Shown here: positions 1-20,733 of the stretch, one piece after another
How the letters are laid out: each line of letters starts with the position of its first letter
How positions within the stretch are numbered: position 1 is the first letter of the stretch
Assembly: GCA_038380795.1 (NCBI GenBank)
Contig: CM076279.1
Location: forward strand, 1,131,001 to 1,195,000
Source of the DNA: Pyrocephalus nanus
Taxonomy: Eukaryota > Chordata > Aves > Passeriformes > Tyrannidae
Length of the DNA stretch: 64,000 nt
Direction of reading: 5' to 3'
The notes under the pieces: model-generated
Databases searched by the model: none
What the model saw: only the letters and a program-made list of their open reading frames with translations
Told to the model about the DNA's origin: nothing
Position numbers and translations under genes: made by a program

Positions 1-252
1 GTGGAATGGGATGTGGGGCTGGCTGGAGGATGCAGGGCGGGATGGAGGTTGGGCTGGAGGGTGGGGATGTGGGGCTGGATGTGGGGATTGGGGAGGAGAT
101 ATGGGGCAGGGCTGGGGACAGGCAGAGGAGCAGGGGCTTTGTAGGGATGTGGGACTGGGATGTGGGGTGGGGTTGTAGGGTGCTGGGCTGGGTGGTTAGG
201 CAGGAGTCTGGGACATTGATCTGTACTGTATAGGGCTGGATGATACTGGGGA

Positions 253-340
253 GTGCAGGGTTGGGCTGTGGGATGCAGAGCTGGGCTGTGGGATGCAGAG
301 CTGGGCTGTGGGATGCAGAGCTGGGCTGTGGGATGCCAGG
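253..340. repeat. 20-bp minisatellite in a BAHCC1 intron
   Basis: About four near-perfect copies of a 20-bp unit (GGGCTGTGGGATGCAGAGCT) lie in the intron that fills positions 1–404. The rest of that stretch is G-rich intron with no exon that I can support. It ends in a good acceptor (CCCACAG) at 404. Confidence 0.8.
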
Positions 341-404
341 CTGTAGAGCAGGGACCAGGCTGTTGGGCAGGGGCTAACATGTGTCCCCTCATTGCCTCCC
401 ACAG

Positions 405-9315
<8,911 letters not shown>

Positions 9316-10200
9316 CCCCCCTGGGGGTGCCCGTCCTCTGCCGACCCCTCGGGGGTGCCCACCCTCTGCAGGGATGGGGACGGGGACCCCCCTCTGCGGG
9401 TCCTGCCCGGCTCTTATGCAAAGCCCGTGGTGACATTGGGGGGCGCGTTGGGGGGGGCCCGAGGGGGACGGGGTGGGGGGCTCCCCTACAAGCCATAACT
9501 TTCCCTAGTACCTCTGACTGTTTGCCAGCAGGTGAAGCAGAAATCAGGTGTGTTGTTCTATTTATTTTGCCTGTAAATATTGTATTTCTTCCGGGAAGTT
9601 TTATGGAAAACCAAGAAAGGACAGGGAAAAAAAAAAAAAAAAAAAAAAAAGACAAAAAATGATCAAAAAAAAAACCCTCCACAAAAAAAAAAAAAAAAAT
9701 TAATAATAATCCTCGGGGAGGGGGCGGGTGGGAAAGGGGGGGGTCGTTTCAGTGCACTGTGTCCCCCAGCCGGGGGGGACGGGGACAGCGGGGAGCGCTG
9801 TACAGAGGGGGCCAGGGCGGGGGGCTCGGCCCGGGCGGGGGGCCCAGCGCCGCCGTCCCCAGTGCAATAGGGGGGTGACTGCGGGGGGGACCCCGGGGGG
9901 GGCCGTGGGGGGGACCACGGGCACCCCCTGGGGCCGGCGGACGCTGGCCCGTCCCGCCGCCGCTGCCTGGAAAATACTGTACAGGGGCTTTTCCAGTGTA
10001 AACACTAAACCAGAAAAAAAAAAAAAAATCCCACAAAACAGGATAAAAAAAAATAAAATCCAAAAGGACAAAAAAAAAAAAAAAAAATGGAGCAAAGGGT
10101 TAAACAAAGGTTTTATGAGCCGCCACTCCTGTAAAGGCCTTTTACTATGGAACTTTTTTATGGATAACTTGGCTTATGAATAAATATATGAACCGTTGCT
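9316..10200 (+). other. BAHCC1: BAHCC1 3' UTR
   Basis: The region from the stop codon to the poly(A) signal has no ORF of interest. It contains a TGTAAATA Pumilio-type motif at 9572–9579, long A-runs (9630–9700, 10013–10087) and a G-rich middle (9718–9945). The A-runs sit inside the UTR and are not the transcript end. Confidence 0.8.
10179..10184 (+). terminator. BAHCC1: BAHCC1 poly(A) signal AATAAA
   Basis: Canonical AATAAA in an AT-rich end (GGCTTATGAATAAATATATG), followed by GC-rich spacer DNA. Cleavage is expected about 15–25 bases downstream. Confidence 0.8.
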
Positions 10201-10394
10201 GGCGCCGGCTCCGCTCTCAGCTCTGCCTCAGTTTCCCTTCCGCTGCGACCACCCCGTGCACCCCCACTGTGGGCACCCCTGGCCCTGGGCACACCCCAGT
10301 TATCCAGCACCCCCAGAGGCCTCCCCAGCTTGGTGTTGGCAGGAGATGGGCAGGGTTAGAGACCCCCAGGGCACCCTGTCCTGGTGACACCCGA

Positions 10395-10910
10395 TGCTGC
10401 TGCCAGGGAGTGCAGGCAGGGATGCAGGGAGGAATGGGGGGAATGCAGGCAGGGAGGTGGGGATGCAGGCAGGATGCAGGCCGGGATTGCAGGATGATGC
10501 AGGCAGGGTCAGTGGGATGTGGGATGCAGGCAGCAGGATGGGGAATACTCCTGCAGCATGATTAGGGATGGAGGCAGGGATCACAGATGCAGGGATGGGA
10601 TCAGGGATGTGGGGTGGGATCAGGGATGCAGGGGATGGATCAGGGATGCAGGGGATGGATGAGGGATGCAGGGGATGGATCAGGGATGCAAGGGATGGGA
10701 TCAGGGATGCAGAGGATGGGATCAGGGATGCAGAGGATGGATCAGGGATGCAGGGGATGAGATCAGGGATGCAGGGGATGGGATCAGGGATGCAGGGGAT
10801 GGGATCAGGGATGCAGGGGATGGATCAGGGATGCAGGGGATGGATCAGGGATGCAGGGGATGGATCAGGGATGCAGGGGATGGATCAAGGATGCAGGGGA
10901 TGGATCAGGA
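10395..10910. repeat. 20–21 bp minisatellite in the BAHCC1–ACTG1 spacer
   Basis: Units like GATGCAGGGGATGGATCAGG are repeated about 17 times from 10570 to 10910, with looser GGGATGCAGGCAG copies from 10395. Units of 20 and 21 bp are mixed. Long open frames across it come from the repeat and are not genes. Confidence 0.9.
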
Positions 10911-10974
10911 AGGGCTCGCGCTCCCCCCTACCACTCACTCCACCCCCACGTGGGGACAGACGGACAGGCAGCGC

Positions 10975-11165
10975 TGCCTCGCCATTGGCCGCGGCTCCGC
11001 CAATCAGAGGGAGCGGAGCCGCCGAGCCGGGCTCCCATTGGCTGTGGGGGCGCCCTTTTGTTCTCCGGGCCCGCGCGCCGCCGTTGCCCGGCCGGGCCGC
11101 CAGGGGGCGCTGAGCGCAGGGCCGGGCGCGCGCGCGGGGACGTGCTGCCCCCTGGCGGACGGGAC
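10975..11165. promoter_or_regulatory. Orphan CpG-rich block with three CCAAT boxes and two facing CTCF-like motifs
   Basis: Three CCAAT boxes occur in 58 bases (10984–10988 reverse, 11000–11004 forward, 11037–11041 reverse). A forward CTCF-type core CCGCCAGGGGGCGCTG lies at about 11098–11113, and a reverse copy (GCTGCCCCCTGGCGG) at about 11144–11158. The block is CpG-dense and flanked by minisatellites. No gene start is recognised beside it, as BAHCC1 and ACTG1 both end towards it. It could be an insulator or a promoter of an unannotated RNA. Confidence 0.55.
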
Positions 11166-11910
11166 GGGACACAGCGACCGATGGGGGGACAGACGGACAC
11201 GGGGGGACGGGGGGGGACAGACGGACATGGGGGGACATGGGGGGGACAGATGGACATGGGGGGACGTGGGGGGGACAGACGGACGGGGGGGACAGGGGGG
11301 ACAGACGGACATGGGGGACAGGGGGGGACAGACGGACATGGGGGGACAGACGGACATGGGGGGACATGGGGGGGACATGGGGGGGACATGGGGGGACGGG
11401 GGAGAACATGGGGGGTATTTGAGGCAGGGAAGAGGTGGGGATGGACAGACGGACACGAGGCCGGCAGGACAGACGGGCGGGCAGGTGGGCAAGCAGCGGG
11501 ACAGACAGCCGGGTGCTGGGAGGGAGGGACAGGCAGACGGACAGACAGGTGGTGGGAGGAGGCCGGACAGATTGGCGCAGGGACGGGAGAGTGGCCGGAC
11601 AGACGGACGGACACGGGGAGGGACAGATGGACAGGCAGACGGGCACGGGGAGACAGGAAGGGATGGACAGCTGGACGGACAGACGGGGACAGGGAGGGAT
11701 GGGCCACGGGTGAGGAGCTGGCAGGGTGGACAGACAGATGGACACGGGTGGATGGACAGATTGACACAGGGAGGAATGGACAGCTGGACGGACAGATGGA
11801 TAAAAGGAGGCTGGAGGGCTGGACAGATGGATGCAGAGGGCTGAAGGGTGGGAGCAGAGCTGGCAGGGTGAACACACAGGGATGGACAGAGGGACAGGTG
11901 CAGAACAGGA
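11163..11910. repeat. GGACAGACGGACA-type minisatellite tracts
   Basis: 11163–11420 is built of GGGGGGACAGACGGACATGG-like units. 11436–11910 continues with degenerate GGACAGACGGACAG/GGGAGGGATGGACAG units. It is purine-rich on the + strand with no credible coding content. Confidence 0.85.
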
Positions 11911-12465
11911 CGGACAGAGGGACAGGTGCGCAGCTGCAGGTGCTGGGCAGGAGGTGAGCGCAGGTGCTGTGGGTTGGGGGGGCCCATGGGGGGGACAGGA
12001 CACCCCACACCCATCCAGGGGATCCAGAGGGACCTGCACCCCCAAATCAATAGGAACAGCAACTGCAGGGTCTTCAGGACCCCCAGCCCTGGTGCTGTGT
12101 CACATCCCCCTCAGTCACCCAACATGTCCTGTCCTGGGGACACCAACCCAGAATTGGGGGTATCCCTGGAGTGAATCCCTCCCACCCCAAAACTCCAACC
12201 CCTGGGCATGGGGCACCTCAGTCCTGAAGTGATGGATAAAGGTGGGAAGGGCTGGAGACCCACCCAAGGCAGAGACCCTCAGCACCCCTGCATTTCCACA
12301 CACAGGCAAGAGCAGCCGAGAGCCTGTGTAAGAAAATCCACTTTCTTGGCCCCTAAATACCTATTTTTAGCCCTAAAACCCCACCCCAGCTTCCTGGGGA
12401 AGCTCCCACCCAATTCCCCACCCCCCCCTCCCACCTCACCACACACAATCCCAGCTGGAGTTACT
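11911..12465. other. Intergenic spacer, nothing recognised
   Basis: Mixed sequence between the minisatellites and the ACTG1 3' end. I see no exon, RNA gene or clear repeat in it. Confidence 0.5.
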
Positions 12466-13235
12466 GCAGCTTTTTTTCCATTTTATTTTCCTTACACAAT
12501 GAAGTGTTTGTTGGGCATTACAATTTCTCAACTTTTTTTTTCGGATGATTCTTAAACAAATTTTGGTTTGTTTTTTTTTTCTACCGTCACGTGAGAACAT
12601 TAAGGCAACGTACAAAAAAAAAAAAAAAAAGAAAAAAAGAAAAAAAAAGAAAAAAAATCTGACATAAATTAAAATGCAGAAATTTACAGGTGTAAATGCG
12701 GAGTTTCAGCAACTCAGAGCTGAGGACTCGAGCCCGGCGGTGGGACCAGGGGGAGGAAGAGGAGGATGAGGAGGGTGTAAGGCTCGGATGCGATATGTTT
12801 TGTTTTTTTTTTTTCCCAACCTTGCTAGAAACGGTGAAAAAAAAAAAGTTCTCGATGGACTCCTACCAGCCTCTACAGGAAACCTGGAATATTCCACACG
12901 GGATGTACGGCAAAGTTTGGCTCCAAATACCCTGTACAGAGCGGTCCCGGGGCCGCTGTCAGTGTGGGGGGGCCCTGGGAGGGGGAGATCCCGGGATCAG
13001 GGAGCCCCAAGGAGCCGATCCGTACAGGGTATGGGCTCAGGGAGCGGCTAACTCGGCTACAACAAGGTCAAATCAAGTGACAGCGCGCCCATCCACGTGT
13101 CTAACATCAGGTACAGACTTCCCAAGGGCAGGATTTCTTTTGGAAGAAGGCTTATTCCAGTTGCAGGAGGCTGGCATGAGGTGTATGGATGCCCGGGCAC
13201 AGCTCCCGGGCGTGGCAGCGGGGCCCGCAGTCCGT
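12466..13235 (-). other. ACTG1: ACTG1 3' UTR with poly(A) signal
   Basis: On the minus strand this follows the ACTG1 stop. AATAAA is read at 12487–12482. The distal half is rich in A/T runs (12530–12660, 12790–12850), as is usual for cytoplasmic actin UTRs, in contrast to the GC-rich coding exons. Confidence 0.8.
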
Positions 13236-15298
<2,063 letters not shown>

Positions 15299-15516
15299 TC
15301 ACGGTGCGCCCCCCCTCACACCCCCACCTGTCCGAACCCACGGGCGAGACCATCCCAGCGCGGCACGAGGGGGGTGTGGGGAGGGGGGGGGGCACCCCGC
15401 ACAGCCGCAGCCCACCGCGGGGCCGGGCGGGACCGAGCGCTGCAAAACCCTCCCTACACCCCCAGGGAAACGCAGGGAAAAGGGCAGTGCGGGCGCGGTG
15501 CGGGGCCGTGCGGTAC

Positions 15517-15705
15517 CTGCTGCGCGGGGGTCGCTGCTGTGGGCGCTGCGGTGACGGTGCCGCCTGGTCCGGTGCCGCCGGCTGAGTGAGACCGCCCGGC
15601 TGCCAGCCCCGAGCTTTTATACCCGGGGGGCGACGGGCCCGCCCCCCCGGCCGAGAACATCGCCATATATGGAGATCTTTCAGAAACACGCGCTCCCATT
15701 GGCCG
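15517..15705 (-). promoter_or_regulatory. ACTG1: ACTG1 core promoter and non-coding exon 1
   Basis: Read on the minus strand: a CCAAT box at 15702–15698, a perfect palindromic CArG box CCATATATGG at 15672–15663 (SRF site), and TATAAAA at 15621–15615. Exon 1 would start near 15588 and end at 15517 (GCAG|GTACCG). This is the standard layout of serum-responsive cytoplasmic actin promoters. Intron 1 carries TGACGTCA (15274–15281, CRE) and CCAATCA (15294–15300). The block is CpG-rich. Confidence 0.85.
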
Positions 15706-16629
15706 GCTCGGCCCAGGCCACGTGGGGCGGCTGCCGGGCTGGCCCCGCCCTCTCGGCACCCCGGAACCTGCATGGGGCGGGGGGGCTGCGGGGGGGGGGC
15801 GACCCCCGATCCCGCCGGGACCCCCCGATCCCGTCGGGACCCCTCGGCTCGGGCACCCCCGGGCAGCGCCGGGCACCCCCCCGGCAGCGCCTCCGGAGCG
15901 GCAGGGCCCCTGCGGGCCTGGCCGGGCCGGGCCTGGTCCCGCACCCCGAAGGGGGGACCGCGCCCCCCGCCCCGGGCAGCACGTGCACCCCACCCGGGCA
16001 CCGGGACCCCCCCGCCCAGGCACCGGACACACCACCCCTTCCCATGGCACCGGCACCCCCGCCTTGGCCCTGGCACCCCACACCCACCTGCACCCCACCC
16101 ACAGCACCGGGACCCCCAACCCGCAGGTCCTTCACACCCCACCCACAGCGCCTGGGACCCCCCAGCACCAGCACCCTGCCCGCAGCACCGAGCTGAGCAT
16201 CCCTGGTGCCCCCCAACCCGCCCCCCACTGCACCCCACACTCTGCCCTGCACACCCCCGTGCCCACTGCACCCACAGAGCACACCTCACATCGGGGGGTG
16301 CCACACAGGGCTACAGGCACGCCCCGGCCCCCCAAAGCCTCCCCCAGCACCTACAGGCCCAGCTGTGCTGCCCCTGCACCCCACAGACAGCACACACCCC
16401 CCAGTCAGTGCTGCCATCCCAGTGACCCCAGTGATGCCCCAGTCTGAGCCCCCCCAGCCCCAAATCTGGCCCCTCCCCAGCCCCCTCAGCCTGGGGGGCT
16501 CCTCATACTGAGCCCCCTCCCCATTTCCTGGGGGGTGCTGCAGGCCCTGAGCCCACTCTGCCACGGGGGGTCACGGCCACGGCTCTACCTGTGCAGTGTG
16601 AGGTGTGTGTGGGGTCCCTGTGCAGGCCA
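15706..16629. other. ACTG1 upstream spacer
   Basis: GC-rich, C-biased on the + strand (many CACCCC/CACCGGG runs), with no recognisable exon. Long open frames here reflect base composition. Confidence 0.5.
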
Positions 16630-16885
16630 GGTGGGCACAGCAGGCCAGGTAGCCACACCTCGTGCCAGGTAGCCATGGCCTATGTCAGGTGGCCATGCAC
16701 TGTGTCAGGTGGCCATGCACCATCTCAGGTAGCCAGGTGCTATGCCAGGTAGCCACACATTGTGTCAGAGGCCTGTGCATCCCATCAGGTAGCCATGTAC
16801 CACATCAAGTAGCCACATGCCATGTCAGGTAGCCACACACCGTGCCAGGTAGCCACACACTGTGCCAGGTAGCCACAGGCTGTGC
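16630..16885. repeat. ~20-bp CAGGTAGCCACACACYGTGC tandem repeat
   Basis: About 13 degenerate copies of a unit like CCAGGTAGCCACACACCGTG. The same unit family is found in the last BAHCC1 intron (8880–9075), about 7.7 kb away with ACTG1 between them. Confidence 0.8.
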
Positions 16886-17354
16886 CACAGGCCCAGGCAC
16901 CAGCCCCTACATCATCTCCTGACCCCTCGGTGCCACTCAGGCCCGTAGCAGTGGTGACCATTGGCCTTGCCATCCTTGTGACCCACGGAATTCCCACTGC
17001 CTGCCCAGCCCCTCCCAGCAGCTCCCGGTGCCACCGGGACGGGTGGCACGGGGGGTGTCGGGGCACAGCAACAACAGTTCGGGGTGGCCGGTGGGGGTTC
17101 TGGGGGGTTCCGGCACATCCCAGGGGGTCTCGTGTCCCCCGTGCCAGCGCCGTGTCCCGCGGGGCCGTGGTGAGGACCAGGGGGGCACCAAGAGGGGCTG
17201 GCCGGGGGGGGCTGCGCAGGTGACACCGCAGGTGACACCGCACCCCGCGGGTCCCGGGGGACACCCCGGCGGGACCCCCGCCCGCCCCCGGCACCACCGC
17301 TGCCCGAGGGGGCCGCCCCTCCCCGTGACTCAGGGCGGGCAGGGCCGGGCAGGG

Positions 17355-17416
17355 AAGGGCAGGGCCGGGAAGAGGAGGAGGAGGAGGGGGAGGAGGAGGA
17401 GGAGAAGGAGGAAGGC
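17355..17416. repeat. GGA-rich purine tract
   Basis: A nearly pure G/A run dominated by GAGGAGGAG units, capable in principle of unusual DNA structure. It is not coding. Confidence 0.7.
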
Positions 17417-17589
17417 ACCACCTCCGCCCCGCCCCGCTGCCCGCTGTCCGTCCGTCCGTCTGTCCGTCCGCGCTGCCCGTGCGCACGTGAGGAGTGATGA
17501 TGATGGGGATGTCCCACCCACCCCAGTACCACTCCAGAGCCCCCGAACCCCCGGGCTGGGGAGGCACCGCTGAGCCCCCCCATTCCCCC

Positions 17590-17875
17590 CAGGGGGGCAG
17601 GGCAGCACCCCCAAATCCCTCCTGGGTAGGCTGTTGGATGGAAACCAGGAAAGGGTCCCACTACCAGTACCCCGACACCCCTCCTGACCCCCACCGCGAC
17701 CCCCACCCCAAAACCCCTGCCCTGACCCCCCCGGGCATGTGGGGCACGGCTGAGCCCCTTCCACCCCCCATCTACCAGCCCCCCATCAGGGCTGGGGACC
17801 CCCTGGGCAGCCCAGCACCCCCATAGCCCTCCTGGGAAGGGTGTTAGATAGAAACCTGGGGGGTTGGTACCCACC
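17590..17875. repeat. Diverged tandem duplication (~210-bp period)
   Basis: The segment around 17595–17663 (CAGCACCCCCAAATCCCTCC then GGTAGGCTGTTGGATGGAAACC) recurs at 17806–17873 (CAGCACCCCCATAGCCCTCC then GGAAGGGTGTTAGATAGAAACC). No gene is recognised in either copy. Confidence 0.6.
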
Positions 17876-18075
17876 CGGGAGGGGCACCCACCCCAGCCTC
17901 CTGTGATGCCCCGGCCTGTCACGAGCGTGTTGGGTCTCAGCAGCCCCCAGTGGGGAGGGGTCTGGCTGTCCCCAGGCCGGGGGGCCGCAGGGACCCGCTG
18001 TGGCTGTGGGGCAGCGCCCAGGGGGCCCCCCCAAAGGGAACCTGACTCTGCCGGGGGCCCGGGGGGGCCGCGGTG

Positions 18076-18081
18076 TATAAA
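18076..18081 (+). promoter_or_regulatory. Isolated TATA-like box upstream of FSCN2
   Basis: GTGTATAAATGC is followed by GC-rich DNA. It could start an upstream FSCN2 transcript or be chance; no downstream coding exon before 19291 is supported. Confidence 0.3.
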
Positions 18082-18834
18082 TGCTGCTCCCGGCTGCTCG
18101 GCCAGGCAGGTGCCAGCGGGCACCCACCGAGAGCCACGCTGCCCCCCCTGCTGCCCACAGCCCCCCCCGAGCCCCCCGGGACCCTGACCCACTTATCCTC
18201 CAGCGCCAGGGCCTGAAAGCTGAGCCGGCTTCGTTTCGGGGGTCAGTTACAGCAGCTCGGGTGTCGCGGCTCGGGGGGCCACGGCACCCCCCGGCTCGGG
18301 CAGAGCCAGCCCGGCATGAAAAAGTCATGAGCAACCAAAGCTGGGGTTGTTTGTGGGAACAATAACCGGGCACGGGGCTGACACCGGAGCCGCCGGGCCA
18401 GGGAGATGGTGGCAGGAACCAGGGCGGCATCGCCGGGACGCGGCCAGAGCCCGGCATGGGGGATCCGAGCACTCCGGGGGGCCCAGGCATGGCACAGGCC
18501 ATGGTGGGCCCAGGTGGAGCGTGGCCGAGGTGGGGGGTCCCTGGGGCTGCGTCTGCTCCGTTTGGGGGGTCCCAGTTGGGCTGGGGTTCAGTGCCTGCAG
18601 GGTGGAAGTGAGGCCTGGTCTCCTGCACCCCTGTCCCCCCCAGTCCCCTGCACCTCCTGCCCCCACCACAGGGCCGGACCCTCATCGCTGTCATGAGTTC
18701 CAGGCGGTCTCAGCCCCAAAGGACTCCACGCCCCGGGATGGCTCCAGGGGGGGCTGGGGGTGTCCGTGACCCCGATCCACAGCTGCAGAAGGGATTTGGG
18801 GCCACAGGACAGATGGAGGCCAAGGGCCCCAAAG

Positions 18835-19140
18835 CAGGATAAAAGGTTTACACTAATCAAAATGCCTGGCTAATTGGAAAAGGCGCTTAGGGGCTGGCCG
18901 GGAGGCGGCGCGGCTGGAGGTGACCCGCTGCTGAATCAGAGGGACCGGTAACCTTAACCCGCCGGCATCGGAACGGATACGCCGGCCCGGATCGGGTTCC
19001 CACCCCAGTTTTCCACCCGCGGCTCCACCACAGCCGGACGAGGCCGCGGCGAGGGACGGTGGCGTGGCCGGGGGCTGCCGCGGTGCCCCCTCGCCCGGGC
19101 GTCCCCGGCGCCCACCGCGACCCGGCCGGTCTCTAATCCC
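18835..19140 (+). promoter_or_regulatory. FSCN2: FSCN2 promoter-proximal block with CRX- and MAF-type sites
   Basis: A GGATAAAAGG TATA-like element lies at about 18837–18846, an ACTAATCAAA OTX/CRX-type core at 18854–18858, TAATTGG at 18871–18877, a MAF/NRL half-site-extended TGCTGAATCA at 18929–18938, and an exact CRX site CTAATCC at 19133–19139. CRX plus MAF-family factors are the known drivers of photoreceptor genes, and FSCN2 is one. The sites are direct observations; their use is inferred. Confidence 0.6.
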
Positions 19141-19290
19141 ACCTGAGGGTACCCAGGCGGGTCACAGCCCCCCAGGCCCCGTCCCGCTCCGTGCCGTGGG
19201 CACTCGGTCCGGCCCTGCCGCAACGCCCGGGCTCGGCAGCGCCGGGGAGCCCCCGCCGGCCCCCCGGGGGCCGCCCCGCCTCGGCAGAAG

Positions 19291-20702
19291 ATGCCAACGA
19301 ATGGGATCCACCAGGTGCTGAAGATCCAGTTCGGGCTGATCAACTGCGAGAGCCGGTACCTGACGGCCGAGAGCTTCGGCTACAAGGTGAACGCCTCGGC
19401 GCTCAGCCTCAAGCGCAAGCAGATCTGGACGCTGGAGCAGGATGAAGCCGACAACTCCATCGTCTTCCTCAAGAGCCACCTGGGCCGGTACCTGGGCGCC
19501 GACAAGGATGGGAAGGTGCGCTGCGAGGCGGAGCAGCCGGGCCGGGACGAAGGCTTCAACATCATCACGCAGTCGGACGGGCGCTGGGCGCTGCAGTCGG
19601 CCCCGCACCGGCGCTTCTTCGGGGGGCGCGAGGACCGCCTGTCCTGCTTCGCCCCCAGCGTGACGGAGGGCGAGCTGTGGACCGTGCACCTGGCCATGCA
19701 CCCCCAGGCCAACCTGCTGAGCGTGAGCCGCCGCCGCTACGCCCACCTGAGCGCCCACGAGGACGAGATCGCCACCGACAGCAACCTGCCCTGGGGGGTG
19801 GACGCGCTCATCACCCTCTGCTTCCAGGACAAGAAGTACAGCCTGCGCACGGCCGACGAGCGGTACCTGCGCTGCGATGGCACCCTGGTGCCCGAGCCCG
19901 GCGCCGGCACCGGCTACACCCTCGAGTTCAAGGCCGGCAAGTTGGCGTTCAAGGACTGCGACGGAAAGTACCTGGCGCCCACCGGACCCACCGGCACCCT
20001 CAAATCCGGCCGCAGCTCCAAGCCAGGCAAGGATGAACTCTTTGACCTGGAGGAGAGTCACCCCCAGGTGGTGTTCACAGCAGCCAACGGCAGATACGTC
20101 TCCATCCGGCAGGGTAAGGGCTGCCCACCCTCTGCATTCCCCTGCCATCCCCTGCCTGCACCCCTCTGCCTGCCCTCTGCACCCTGCCGCCCCTGCCTGC
20201 ACCCTGCTGCCCACACCAGTGTGCCCACTGCCCACCTACTGTACCCCACTGCCCCCTCCCTGAACCCCCTCTGCCTGCTCCCTGCCCATCTCTGGGACCT
20301 CCATGCTCACACAGTTTTGTGGGAGCACGGCTGGGACGCCCCGGCCTGGGGGGACACCCCACAGTAACAACCCCACAGCAACAACCCCACAGCACTGCCC
20401 CTGCCTGGGGAGCACCCTATGGCCACATCCCTGGGGACATGGGGTACCCCAACCCAGCTGCTGGAGGGGGCCCTGGGGGTCCTGCCTGCTCAGGGCCAGG
20501 GTGGGTAGGTCAGTGGGGCTGGAGTGGGAGCAGCCATGGAGGTGGGAAGGGCTCTGGGGGGATGAGGGGTGCGTGGGTGTGTGTGTACACACGTGTGTGT
20601 GCACGTGCAGGGCTGTGGGTGTGCACAGGTGGGTGTGCACGGATGTGTGCACATGTGTCTGTACACGTGTGTGCACGGGAAGGGATCTGTGGGTGTGCAC
20701 AG

Positions 20703-20733
<31 letters not shown>

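Noticed and set aside
9620..9700. A-rich runs as a processed-pseudogene tail or transcript end
   Set aside because: Sequence continues as 3' UTR to a canonical AATAAA at 10179; no retrocopy body is present.
10570..10910. Long open frames (hundreds of codons) across the GATGCAGGGGATGGATCAGG array
   Set aside because: They come from the minisatellite, are open in more than one frame and show no splice sites or homology.
11004..12062. Minus-strand frames of 350–390 codons rich in Ser, Pro, Cys and Val
   Set aside because: They are the antisense of GGACAGACGGACA repeats and lack coding character.
16000..18700. A further gene between ACTG1 and FSCN2 suggested by many long frames
   Set aside because: The frames follow base composition, overlap in several frames, and none has a recognised domain or consistent splice sites.
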